A stretch of DNA of 47,996 nt, from the NCBI GenBank assembly GCA_029266775.1, contig JAQSWF010000003.1, positions 1 to 47,996 on the forward strand. Reading direction: 5' to 3'. Under the pieces are notes generated by a model that saw only the letters and a program-made list of their open reading frames with translations, had not been told where the DNA came from and searched no databases. Source of the DNA: Pseudonocardia sp. (lineage in GTDB: Bacteria > Actinomycetota > Actinomycetes > Mycobacteriales > Pseudonocardiaceae). Below, piece by piece: positions 9,008 through 19,861 of the stretch. The position numbers and the translations under genes are program-made. Position 1 is the first letter of the stretch; each line of letters begins with the position of its first letter.

Positions 9008-9063
9008 ACCCGTCCGGCGAGGACGGGTGAGCACACGGTAGCCAGCCGTGCGCACAAGGTCAG
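9008..9063 (-). promoter_or_regulatory. Promoter and 5' hairpin of the diguanylate cyclase gene
   Basis: On the minus strand, CTGACC (9058-9063), a 17-base spacer and TACCGT (9035-9040) look like a -35/-10 pair. The predicted transcript would begin close to a perfect 8-base stem, ACCCGTCC / GGACGGGT with a 5-base loop (9008-9028). The hairpin is thus at the very 5' end of the mRNA, about 40 bases before the start codon. Confidence 0.45.
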
Positions 9064-9215
9064 CGGGAGGGTCCTCGCTCGCCATCCGAGCGGCGGAGTC
9101 GCGGCGCCGAGCGGCGACGCAGGCACGGGGAGCGGTGGACGAACGGCGACGGCAAGCAGGCGCACAGGACTGGTATCACGCGGATCCCGGGCAGAAGCAG
9201 CACACCCAGCCGCGG

Positions 9216-9641
9216 CTACCCGGGCACGTGCGCGCCGTGCCCCGCGGCGCGAAGCGCGTCGCGAAGGGCCTCGGCGTATCCGTCCTGCTCCGCGGCGTCG
9301 ATCGACCGTGCGGCAGTGGCGAAGTCGAACGCAGCCATGCTCGCGGCCGGGAACACGTGGACGTGCAGATGCGGCACCTCGAAACCGGCGACCAGGAGGC
9401 CGACGCGCGGCGGCGCGAAAACCGTGCGAATCGCGGTGCCGACGGCGTGCGCCACGGTCGACACGTGGCTCAGCAGGACCGGCGACGCGTCGACCCACTC
9501 ATCGACCTCATCGCGCGGGACGACGAGAGTGTGTCCGGGGCCGAGCGGGTTGGCCGAGAGGAAGGCGACCGCGCGATTGTCGGACCAGACGAAGCGAGCC
9601 GGCAGCTCGCCGTCCACGATGCGGGTGAAGACGGTGGTCAT
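9216..9641 (-). CDS. HIT family protein (histidine triad nucleotide hydrolase)
   Basis: Small cytosolic nucleotide-binding protein (141 residues) of the HIT superfamily; members hydrolyse nucleoside phosphoramidates or dinucleotide polyphosphates. The catalytic histidine triad is HLHVHVFP near residues 92-98. The N-terminus (FTRIVDGELPARFVWSD) and the GPGHTLVVPRDEVDEW stretch are typical. The ATG at 9641 follows TAGGTT by six bases. It is divergent from glgX and stands alone; substrate unknown. Confidence 0.92.
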   Translation of the reverse strand: MTTVFTRIVDGELPARFVWSDNRAVAFLSANPLGPGHTLVVPRDEVDEWVDASPVLLSHVSTVAHAVGTAIRTVFAPPRVGLLVAGFEVPHLHVHVFPAASMAAFDFATAARSIDAAEQDGYAEALRDALRAAGHGAHVPG

Positions 9642-9653
9642 GGTCGAAACCTA
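9639..9653 (-). promoter_or_regulatory. Leaderless-type promoter of the HIT gene
   Basis: TAGGTT (9648-9653, minus strand) lies six bases before the ATG at 9641, with no room for a ribosome binding site. Confidence 0.55.
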
Positions 9654-9906
9654 ATGCGCCTGCACGAGGCTCCGGCCACACGGCGCGGGGGGCGGGCGTT
9701 TCCGGACGGCCCGGAAGGGCACCCGGCGCGCCGGGCGGTCGGCCGCCATGCGCGTGTGGCGCGCACCGGTAGCGTTTGCGCGGGTGGCGGAGCGCAGCGA
9801 GCACCGCCCGGCACGACACCGGGCCGGTCATCACCACACCGGCTCACCACACCGGTACGACACCGCACTGACGACGAGACGGCCGTGGCCGGGAAGCGAG
9901 GATCCG

Positions 9907-12081
<2,175 letters not shown>

Positions 12082-12089
12082 GCCGGCCT

Positions 12090-12107
12090 GCGAGCGAGCG
12101 AAGCGAG
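12090..12107. repeat. GAGCGAGCGAAGCGAG-type intergenic repeat
   Basis: The glgX-treY junction carries GCGAGCGAGCGAAGCGAG. Related strings occur upstream of glgX (near 9790) and at the start of trpB (25830-25857). Here it also places GAGGGA about five bases before the treY start, so it may serve as the ribosome binding site. Confidence 0.5.
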
Positions 12108-12115
12108 GGACTGCG

Positions 12116-14539
12116 GTGATCCCCTCCTCCACCTACCGGATCCAGTTCTCGGCTGACACCACCTTCGCGGACGGGGTGGAGCTCCTGCCCTACCTGGACA
12201 CGTTGGGCGCCGGGGCGCTGTACGCGTCGCCGCTGCTGGAGTCGGGCGCCGGGTCGAACCACGGATACGACGTCGTCGACCCCACGCGGGTCTCCGGCGA
12301 GCGCGGCGGTGAGGAGGGGCGACGTGCCCTCGTTGCCGCCGTGCGGGAGCGGGGTCTGGGGTTCCTGCTCGACATCGTGCCGAACCACGTCGGCGTGGAC
12401 GTGCCGCAGGCCAACCCCTGGTGGCGGGACGTCCTCGCGCACGGTCGCCAGTCCCGCTACGCCGGGTACTTCGACATCGACTGGGCGGAGCCGATCCTGC
12501 TGCCCGTCCTCGGCGCGGAGCCGACGGCGGACGACGAGGAGAAGGTGATCGCGTCGGAGGTCACGCTCTCCGACGACCGCACCGAGCTGCACTACTACGA
12601 GCGCGCCTTCCCGGTGGCGCCGGGCACGGGTGACGAGGGCGGCCCCGTCGAGGTGCACGCCCGCCAGCATTACCGGCTCACCTCGTGGAAGCGGGGCGCC
12701 GCAGAGCTGACCTACCGCCGCTTCTTCGACATCTCCACGCTGGCCGCGGTGCGGGTCGAGGACCCGGAGGTGTTCGCCGCGGCGCACGCCGAGGTGCTGC
12801 GGTGGGTCGAGGCGGGCGAGGTCGACGGGCTGCGGGTGGACCACCCCGACGGCCTGTCCGACCCCGGCGGGTACGCGCGGCGGCTGCGGGCGGCCATCGG
12901 TCCGGACCGGTGGCTCCTGGTGGAGAAGATCCTCGGCGTCGGGGAGGAGCTGCCGGCGTCATGGCCGGTCGACGGCACCTCGGGCTACGAGGCGCTGCGG
13001 GAGATCTGCGGGGTGTTCGTCGACCCGGACGGCGCCGGGCTGCTCACCCAGCTCGCCGCCGAGCACACCGGCCGCAAGGAGAACGCGCACACCGTCGAGC
13101 ACACCGCCCGGCGGGAGGTCGCCGACACGATCCTGGCGGCCGAGGTGCGGCGCATCGCGGCGTTGGTCGCGGAGTTGCAGGAAAGCCACCTTGCTGCAAC
13201 CACATTGCAGGAAAGCCACCTTGCTGCAACCGACGCTGCAACGGCCGACGCGGACGGCGGCCCTCCGACGGAGAGCGTGCGGCAGGCCGTCGCCGAGCTG
13301 CTGTGCGGCTTCCCCGTCTACCGCAGCTACCTGCCCGAGGGCCGGTCCGCGCTCGACACCGCCGTGTCGGTCGCGATCGCCCACCGGCCGGACCTCGCCG
13401 ACATCGTCCGCGCGATCTCCGCCGCCATGCTCGCCGCTCCCGACGGGCAGCTCGCCACCCGCGTGCAGGAGACGTCGGGCATGATCATGGCGAAGGGCGT
13501 CGAGGACACCGCGTTCTACCGCTACAACCGCTTCGTCGCGCTGAACGAGGTCGGCGGCGACCCGGACCGGTTCGGCGTCTCGCTCGCCGAGTTCCACGAC
13601 CGGTCTTGTGGACGTGTCGCGGGCCGACCGGACACGATGACGACGCTGTCCACGCACGACACCAAGCGCTCAGAGGACGTGCGCGCCCGGCTCGCGGTGC
13701 TCGCCGAGATCCCCGGCGAGTGGGCGCCCCGGCTGCGGCGCTGGGCGGCGCGGCACCCGCTGCCCGATGGCTCGCTCGACCTGCTGGCCTGGCAGAGCCT
13801 CGTGGGCGCCTGGCCGATCTCGGCCGAGCGGCTCGCCGCGTACCTGGGGAAGGCGGCGAAGGAGGCCAAGGTCGTCACCAGCCACGTGGACCCGAACCCC
13901 GACGTGGACGCGACGATCGCGGCCTGGCCCGAGCAGGTGTTCGGGGAGCCCGAGACGGTGGCGGAGATCGAGGAGTTCGTCGCGCACATCGACACGCACG
14001 GCCGCAGCAACGCGCTCGGCCAGAAGCTGCTGCAGATCGCGGGACCCGGCGTGCCCGACGTCTACCAGGGCACTGAGCTGTTCGAGTACTCGCTGGTCGA
14101 CCCCGACAACCGGCGCGCGGTGGACTGGACACTGCGCCGCGAGCTGCTGGGCCGGCTCGACGACGGCTGGCTGCCCGAGTTCGGCGGCACCGACGTGGAC
14201 CCGCCGGGCGCCGCGAAGCTGCTGGTCACCTCGCGAGCACTGCGGCTGCGGCGAGCACGGCCCGAGCTCTTCGCCGGCTACCGCCCCCTGCCCGCCGAGG
14301 GCGCCGCCGCGGCGCACGTGGTGGCGTTCGCGCGGTCGCCGTCGCTGGTGGCCGTCGCGACCCGGCTGCCCGTGCGGCTCGCGGCCGCCGGCGGCTGGCG
14401 GGACACTCTGCTGCCGCTGCCGGACGGCGCGACCGGCTGGACGGACGTCCTCAGCGGCGCTGCGGTGTCCGGTAGCGCCCCGCACCTGGCGCAGGTGCTG
14501 TTCCGCTACCCGGTGGCGCTCCTCGTGCGGGCGGACTGA
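12116..14539 (+). CDS. treY: Maltooligosyl trehalose synthase
   Basis: GH13 enzyme (807 residues) that isomerises the reducing-end alpha-1,4 bond of maltooligosaccharides to alpha,alpha-1,1. Seen: STYRIQFSADTTFADG at the N-terminus, DIVPNHVGVD, nucleophile Asp242 in DGLRVDHPDGL, acid/base Glu270 in VEKILG, LSTHDTKRSEDVRARL and GPGVPDVYQGTEL near the end. GTG 12116 follows GAGGGA by five bases. Odd: residues 354-373 are a tandem duplication, LQESHLAATT then LQESHLAATD, encoded by two copies of the hairpin repeat seen elsewhere after genes. It lies in a region linking barrel segments, so function may be kept. Confidence 0.96.
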   Translation: MIPSSTYRIQFSADTTFADGVELLPYLDTLGAGALYASPLLESGAGSNHGYDVVDPTRVSGERGGEEGRRALVAAVRERGLGFLLDIVPNHVGVDVPQANPWWRDVLAHGRQSRYAGYFDIDWAEPILLPVLGAEPTADDEEKVIASEVTLSDDRTELHYYERAFPVAPGTGDEGGPVEVHARQHYRLTSWKRGAAELTYRRFFDISTLAAVRVEDPEVFAAAHAEVLRWVEAGEVDGLRVDHPDGLSDPGGYARRLRAAIGPDRWLLVEKILGVGEELPASWPVDGTSGYEALREICGVFVDPDGAGLLTQLAAEHTGRKENAHTVEHTARREVADTILAAEVRRIAALVAELQESHLAATTLQESHLAATDAATADADGGPPTESVRQAVAELLCGFPVYRSYLPEGRSALDTAVSVAIAHRPDLADIVRAISAAMLAAPDGQLATRVQETSGMIMAKGVEDTAFYRYNRFVALNEVGGDPDRFGVSLAEFHDRSCGRVAGRPDTMTTLSTHDTKRSEDVRARLAVLAEIPGEWAPRLRRWAARHPLPDGSLDLLAWQSLVGAWPISAERLAAYLGKAAKEAKVVTSHVDPNPDVDATIAAWPEQVFGEPETVAEIEEFVAHIDTHGRSNALGQKLLQIAGPGVPDVYQGTELFEYSLVDPDNRRAVDWTLRRELLGRLDDGWLPEFGGTDVDPPGAAKLLVTSRALRLRRARPELFAGYRPLPAEGAAAAHVVAFARSPSLVAVATRLPVRLAAAGGWRDTLLPLPDGATGWTDVLSGAAVSGSAPHLAQVLFRYPVALLVRAD
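13175..13229. repeat. Two tandem AAAG-CCA-CTT hairpin units inside treY
   Basis: Identical 25-base units at 13175-13199 and 13205-13229 (period 30) begin TTGCAGGAAAGCCACCTTG. Each folds as TTGCAGGAAAG, loop CCA, CCTTGCTGCAA with two mismatches. The unit differs by one base from the one after treZ at 16480-16504. The 30-base period keeps the treY frame open. Confidence 0.93.
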
Positions 14540-14708
14540 CCGATGTTCTCCCCGCACATCGGAGCCATCACGCTGCTCAGCGGCCGGTCGGACAGCGTTT
14601 CGGCGCCGAAGTGCGGGAGGAAGGGGCAGGCGTCGAGGAGGGCGACCGGAGCCTGCGTCGAACCGGGTGAGCCGACTCGGCACGCTACCTCGCGACCAGG
14701 CAGGATCT

Positions 14709-16457
14709 GTGCCCGTGGCTGAGTTCGCGGTCTGGGCGCCGCTCAAGCACCGGGTTCGGGTGCTGGTCGACCACCGCGCCCACATCATGAAGCAGGACGG
14801 CGCGGGTTGGTGGCGCGCCGACATCGCCGATGCCGGCCCCGGGACGGCGTACGCCTTCCTCCTCGACGACGACGAGACCCCGCTGCCCGACCCGCGCTCG
14901 CTGTGGCAGCCGACCGGAGTCCACTCGGCGTCGCGCCGCTACGACCACGACGCGTTCTTCTGGACCGACCGCTCCTGGACCGGGCGGCAGCTTCCTGGCT
15001 CGGTGCTCTACGAGTGCCACATCGGCACGTTCACCGAGGGTGGCACGTTCGACGCCGCGATCGAGAGGCTCAACCACCTCGTGTCGCTGGGCGTCGATCT
15101 CGTCGAGGTGCTGCCGGTCAACGCCGTCGACGGCGACCGCAACTGGGGCTACGACGGCGTCAGCTGGTACGCGGTGACCGAGAACTACGGCGGGCCGGAC
15201 GCGTTCAAGCGCTTCGTCGACGCCTGCCACGCCCGCGGGCTCGGCGTGGTGCTGGACGTCGTCTACAACCACCTGGGACCGTCCGGGGCCTACCTCGACC
15301 GGTTCGCGCCCTACTTCGGAGGCAGCACCGTCTGGGGGCCGTCGGTGAACCTGGACGGGGCGCACTCGGAGGAGGTGCGGCGCTACATCATCGACAACGC
15401 GCTGATGTGGCTGCGCGACTTCCACGTCGACGGTCTGCGCCTCGACGCCGTCCACGCCCTGCACGACGGGCGCGCGACCCACGTGCTCGAGCAGATGGCC
15501 GTCGAGGTCGAGGCGCTGTCGACGCACGTCGGGCGGCCGCTGTCGCTGATCGCGGAGTCCGACCTCAACGACGCGAAGATGGTGACCGCGCGGGAGGCGG
15601 GCGGGTACGGGCTTCAGGCGCAGTGGGCCGACGACGTGCACCACAGCCTGCACGTCGCGCTCACCGGTGAGAGGCAGGGCTACTACGCCGACTTCGCCAC
15701 CGCGGGGTTGACCGGGCTCGCCCACGTCCTGACGCGGGTGTTCCTGCACGAGGGCACCTGGAGCAGCTTCCGGGGCCGCAACCACGGCGCGCCGGTCGAC
15801 ACCCGCCGGACGCCGGCCCACCGTTTCGTCGCCTACCTGCAGAACCACGACCAGGTCGGCAACCGCGCGGTCGGGGACCGCAACGCTGCGTCGCTCACGC
15901 CGGGGCTCGTCGCCTGCGGCGCGGCGATCCTCTTCTGCTCGCCGTTCACGCCGATGCTGTTCATGGGCGAGGAGTGGGGCGCGCGCACGCCCTGGCAGTT
16001 CTTCGCCCACTTCCCCGATCAAGCGCTCAACGACGCCGTCCGGATCGGTCGCCGGTCGGAGTTCGCCGAGCACGGCTGGGACTCCGACGAGGAGGAGGTG
16101 CCCGACCCGACGACCGAGGAGACGTTCCGCGACTCCCACCTGGACTGGTCGGAGCCGGAGGAGGAGCCGCACTCGGCGCTTCTCATCGCGTACCGGGAGC
16201 TGATCGCGCTGCGCAAGGCGCGCCCCGAGCTGTCCGACCCGTGGCTCGACGACGTCGAGGTCGACGTCGACGAGGAGGCACGCACGCTCGTCCTGCACCG
16301 CGGCGGCCTGCGGCTGGCGGTCAACCTCGGTGACGAGCCGGTCAGCATCGCGCTCGGCGCGATCGAGCGGGTGCTGCTGGCGTCGGAGCCGGTGGACGTC
16401 GACGGCGACGCGCTGACCGTGAGCCCGGAGGCGTTCGCGATCGCCGAACTCGCCTGA
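14709..16457 (+). CDS. treZ: Malto-oligosyltrehalose trehalohydrolase
   Basis: GH13 enzyme (582 residues) that releases trehalose from the maltooligosyl trehalose made by TreY. An N-terminal beta domain (EFAVWAPLKHRVRVLVD) precedes the barrel. Motifs: VLDVVYNHLGPSG, nucleophile Asp246 in VDGLRLDAVHAL, Glu283 in SLIAESDLND, LQNHDQVGNRAVGD and MGEEWGARTPWQFF. GTG 14709 fits the N-terminus, with GTG 14715 as an alternative; the RBS is weak. It lies 169 bases after treY, a gap in which I see nothing notable. It is followed by a twin-hairpin repeat and convergent mdh. Confidence 0.95.
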   Translation: MPVAEFAVWAPLKHRVRVLVDHRAHIMKQDGAGWWRADIADAGPGTAYAFLLDDDETPLPDPRSLWQPTGVHSASRRYDHDAFFWTDRSWTGRQLPGSVLYECHIGTFTEGGTFDAAIERLNHLVSLGVDLVEVLPVNAVDGDRNWGYDGVSWYAVTENYGGPDAFKRFVDACHARGLGVVLDVVYNHLGPSGAYLDRFAPYFGGSTVWGPSVNLDGAHSEEVRRYIIDNALMWLRDFHVDGLRLDAVHALHDGRATHVLEQMAVEVEALSTHVGRPLSLIAESDLNDAKMVTAREAGGYGLQAQWADDVHHSLHVALTGERQGYYADFATAGLTGLAHVLTRVFLHEGTWSSFRGRNHGAPVDTRRTPAHRFVAYLQNHDQVGNRAVGDRNAASLTPGLVACGAAILFCSPFTPMLFMGEEWGARTPWQFFAHFPDQALNDAVRIGRRSEFAEHGWDSDEEEVPDPTTEETFRDSHLDWSEPEEEPHSALLIAYRELIALRKARPELSDPWLDDVEVDVDEEARTLVLHRGGLRLAVNLGDEPVSIALGAIERVLLASEPVDVDGDALTVSPEAFAIAELA

Positions 16458-16479
16458 CCGTCCGGCTGGCCACCCCTAC

Positions 16480-16535
16480 TTGCAGGAAAGCCACCTTCCT
16501 GCAACGTGGTTGCGTGAACGTGGCTTTCCTGCAAC
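16480..16535. repeat. Inverted twin-hairpin repeat between treZ and mdh
   Basis: Two hairpin units face each other: 16480-16504 (TTGCAGGAAAG, CCA, CCTTCCTGCAA, one mismatch) and 16509-16535. Together they form a 15-base perfect inverted repeat, TTGCAGGAAAGCCAC with its complement GTGGCTTTCCTGCAA, 25 bases apart. Placed between two convergent stops, it is well suited to terminate both transcripts, although no U-tract is present. Confidence 0.9.
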
Positions 16536-16547
16536 AGCTGGTCGGGA

Positions 16548-17567
<1,020 letters not shown>

Positions 17568-17624
17568 TCCCCCGGCGCGTCGACGGCACGTCCGCGGGCG
17601 GCCCGAGAGGCGGTAGGCGAGATC

Positions 17625-17654
17625 GAGGTCATACATGCCGAGGTGATACATGCC
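17625..17654. repeat. 15-base tandem repeat between mdh and the DUF418 gene
   Basis: GAGGTCATACATGCC is followed directly by GAGGTGATACATGCC, one mismatch. The pair ends about 25 bases before the TAGGGT hexamer of the DUF418 gene, where a transcription factor could bind. A regulatory role is only a guess. Confidence 0.6.
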
Positions 17655-17678
17655 GACGGACACGCCGCTGGCTCGTCG

Positions 17679-17693
17679 TAGGGTCGGCGCATG
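17679..17693 (+). promoter_or_regulatory. Leaderless-type promoter of the DUF418 gene
   Basis: TAGGGT (17679-17684) precedes the ATG at 17691 by six bases, with no ribosome binding site between. Confidence 0.55.
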
Positions 17694-18902
17694 AGCTCCT
17701 CCGAGGCGCTGACCCTCGGCGCGACGCCGATCGCCGCCCGCGCGGCCGCCCCCGACCTGGCCCGCGGCGCAATGCTGCTGCTCATCGCGCTGGCCAACGC
17801 GCACGTCTGGCTCTACGCGCACCCGGTCGGCGTGCGGGGCTACCCGCAGGACCTCGCAGGGGCGGACCGCGTGGTGGCCGCGCTGCAGGTGGTGCTCGTC
17901 GACGGGCGCGCGTACCCGCTCTTCGGGCTGCTGTTCGGATACGGCATCACGCAGCTCGCGGCCCGCCGGGCGGCCGTCGCAGTGCCGGCCGACGACGTGG
18001 TGCGGCTGGTTCGCAGGCGCGGCGCCTGGATGATCGTGATCGGCCTGGTGCACGGCGTGCTGCTGTGGCCCGGCGACATTGTCGGCGCGTACGGGCTGCT
18101 GGCGGTGCTCATGGCAGCGGTGCTGGTGCGTGGGGCGCCGGGCACCCTGGCCGGGATCGCGGTCACCGGAGCGGTGGTGTCGTCGCTGTTCCTGTCGGCG
18201 TCGGCACTGGCGCCGCAGCCCGGCACGACGGCGTTGCTGACGTCGGTCGCGGCCACCGACCCCGGGGCGGTCCTGCTGCTGCACACGGTCGAGTGGGGGC
18301 TCATCGGCCTGCTGGTCCAGTCGATCGCCGTGTTCGGCGCGGTGGCGCTGGGCGCGCTCGCGGCCCGGCGGCGGCTGCTCGACGAACCGGGGCGGCACCG
18401 GCAGCTGCTCGCGCGGCTCGCGATGGCCGGGCTCACCGCGGCGGTACTGGGCGGGCTGCCGCTGGCGCTGGCGGTGGCCGGCGTGTGGACGCCGTCGACG
18501 CCTGTGCTGCTGCTGGCGGGCGCGCTGCACTCCGCGAGCGGCTACGCCGGTGGTGTCGGGTACGCGGCGCTGTTCGGGCTGCTCGCCCTGCGCGTGGGTG
18601 AGCGCTCCGGCGGGATGGGCGGCGCCCTGCGGGCCTGCGGGCAGCGGTCCCTGTCGTGCTACCTCGCGCAGTCCGTGGCGTTGGCAGCGCTGCTGCCGGC
18701 GTGGTCGCTCGGCCTGGGAGCTCGCCTCACGGTGGCGGAGACGGCGCTGCTCGCCTTCGGAGTGTGGCTGGTGATCCTGCTGGTGGCCGCGGCGTCGGCC
18801 CGGGCGGGAATGCGCGGGCCGGCAGAGGTGCTGCTGCGCCGGCTCACCTACGGCACTCCTGCGGTGAATCTGACTGAGCGAAAGCGGCGTTCGCAAAGTT
18901 AG
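17691..18902 (+). CDS. DUF418 domain-containing membrane protein
   Basis: Multi-pass inner-membrane protein (403 residues) of unknown function. About ten hydrophobic segments are visible, for example MLLLIALANAHVWLYAH, GAWMIVIGLVHGVLLWPGD and LLAFGVWLVILLVAAASA. The segment ALRACGQRSLSCYLAQSV is typical of DUF418 C-terminal domains. The last residues (NLTERKRRSQS) and the TAG stop are encoded by the first unit of the twin-hairpin repeat at 18876-18926, so the native C-terminus was probably replaced. Role in transport is suspected for the family but not shown. Confidence 0.87.
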   Translation: MSSSEALTLGATPIAARAAAPDLARGAMLLLIALANAHVWLYAHPVGVRGYPQDLAGADRVVAALQVVLVDGRAYPLFGLLFGYGITQLAARRAAVAVPADDVVRLVRRRGAWMIVIGLVHGVLLWPGDIVGAYGLLAVLMAAVLVRGAPGTLAGIAVTGAVVSSLFLSASALAPQPGTTALLTSVAATDPGAVLLLHTVEWGLIGLLVQSIAVFGAVALGALAARRRLLDEPGRHRQLLARLAMAGLTAAVLGGLPLALAVAGVWTPSTPVLLLAGALHSASGYAGGVGYAALFGLLALRVGERSGGMGGALRACGQRSLSCYLAQSVALAALLPAWSLGLGARLTVAETALLAFGVWLVILLVAAASARAGMRGPAEVLLRRLTYGTPAVNLTERKRRSQS

Positions 18903-18926
18903 TCCTGGCGAAAGCCGCTTTCGCTC
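18876..18926. repeat. Inverted twin-hairpin repeat between DUF418 and tesB
   Basis: Units at 18878-18894 (GCGAAAG, CGG, CGTTCGC) and 18908-18924 (GCGAAAG, CCG, CTTTCGC, perfect) are held in a 13-base perfect inverted repeat, GAGCGAAAGCGGC and GCCGCTTTCGCTC, 25 bases apart. The geometry equals that of the treZ-mdh element. It covers the DUF418 stop codon (18900-18902) and lies between convergent genes. A decayed tandem (GTCGCGGCT twice) follows at about 18928-18956. Confidence 0.88.
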
Positions 18927-18953
18927 GGTTTGTCGCGGCTGGGTTCGTCGCGG

Positions 18954-19823
18954 CTACTCGGGGATTCGCAGGCGGACGAGGCCTTCCTGCACCGCCGTGG
19001 CCACCAGGAGGCCGTCCCGGGTGAAGAACCGGCCCGTCGCGAGCCCCCGCGCCCCGGACGCCGTCGGGGAGCGACACTCGTAGAGCAGCCACTCGTCCGC
19101 CCGGAACGGGCGGTGGAACCACATCGCGTGGTCCAGGCTGGCCAACCCGACCTCGCCCATGTGCTGGCTGTGCGGGGCGAGGACGGAGCCGAGCAGGGTG
19201 AGGTCGCTCGCGTAGGTGAGCAGGCAGACGTACAGGAGCGGGTCGTCGGGCAGCGTGCCGTCTGCGCGCATCCACATCCGCACCGGCTCGTCCGACGCCG
19301 GGCCGCGCCGCCTCGACCACAGCGGCGGATCGACGAAGCGCAGGTCCAGCGGGCGCGGGAGCCCGGCGAGGAAGCCGCCGTCGCCGCGCAGCCACTCACC
19401 GAGGTCGGGCAGCTCCTCGGGCGCCGGCACCCCGGCCGGGGCGGGCTCGGTGTGCTCCAGGCCCTCCTGGGTTAGCTGGAACGACGCCGAGAGCGCGAAG
19501 ATCACCTCGCCGTGCTGGACGGCGCGCACGCGCCGGGTGGTGAACGAACGGCCGTCGCGGACCCGTTCGACGTCGTAGACGATGGGCGCCCGCGTGTCGC
19601 CCGGCCGGACGAAGTACGCGTGCAGCGAGTGCACGTGCCGGGCCGGGTGCACGGTACGTCCGGCCGCGACCAGGGCCTGCGCCGCGACCTGGCCGCCGAA
19701 GACCCGCGTCGGGCGCTGCGGCGGGCTCACCCCGCGGAACAGGTTCACCTCGAGCTGCTCGATGTCGAGCAGCGCGACAAGGCCGTCGAGGGCGACCTGC
19801 CCGGTCGGGACGGCAGAGCCCAT
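18954..19823 (-). CDS. tesB: Acyl-CoA thioesterase II
   Basis: Double hot-dog thioesterase (289 residues) that hydrolyses acyl-CoA to fatty acid and CoA. Seen: the N-terminal DIEQLEVNLFRG, RVFGGQVAAQALVAAGRTV, HSLHAYFVRPGD in the first hot-dog, and the second-domain SLDHAMWFHRPFRADEWLL with the catalytic Asp. ATG 19823 lies 38 bases after the pyk stop in the same direction, so the two are probably co-transcribed; no clear ribosome binding site. Confidence 0.93.
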   Translation of the reverse strand: MGSAVPTGQVALDGLVALLDIEQLEVNLFRGVSPPQRPTRVFGGQVAAQALVAAGRTVHPARHVHSLHAYFVRPGDTRAPIVYDVERVRDGRSFTTRRVRAVQHGEVIFALSASFQLTQEGLEHTEPAPAGVPAPEELPDLGEWLRGDGGFLAGLPRPLDLRFVDPPLWSRRRGPASDEPVRMWMRADGTLPDDPLLYVCLLTYASDLTLLGSVLAPHSQHMGEVGLASLDHAMWFHRPFRADEWLLYECRSPTASGARGLATGRFFTRDGLLVATAVQEGLVRLRIPE

Positions 19824-19861
19824 GACTGCTGTGTCGTCCGTCCGCTCGGTCTGGGACCCGG

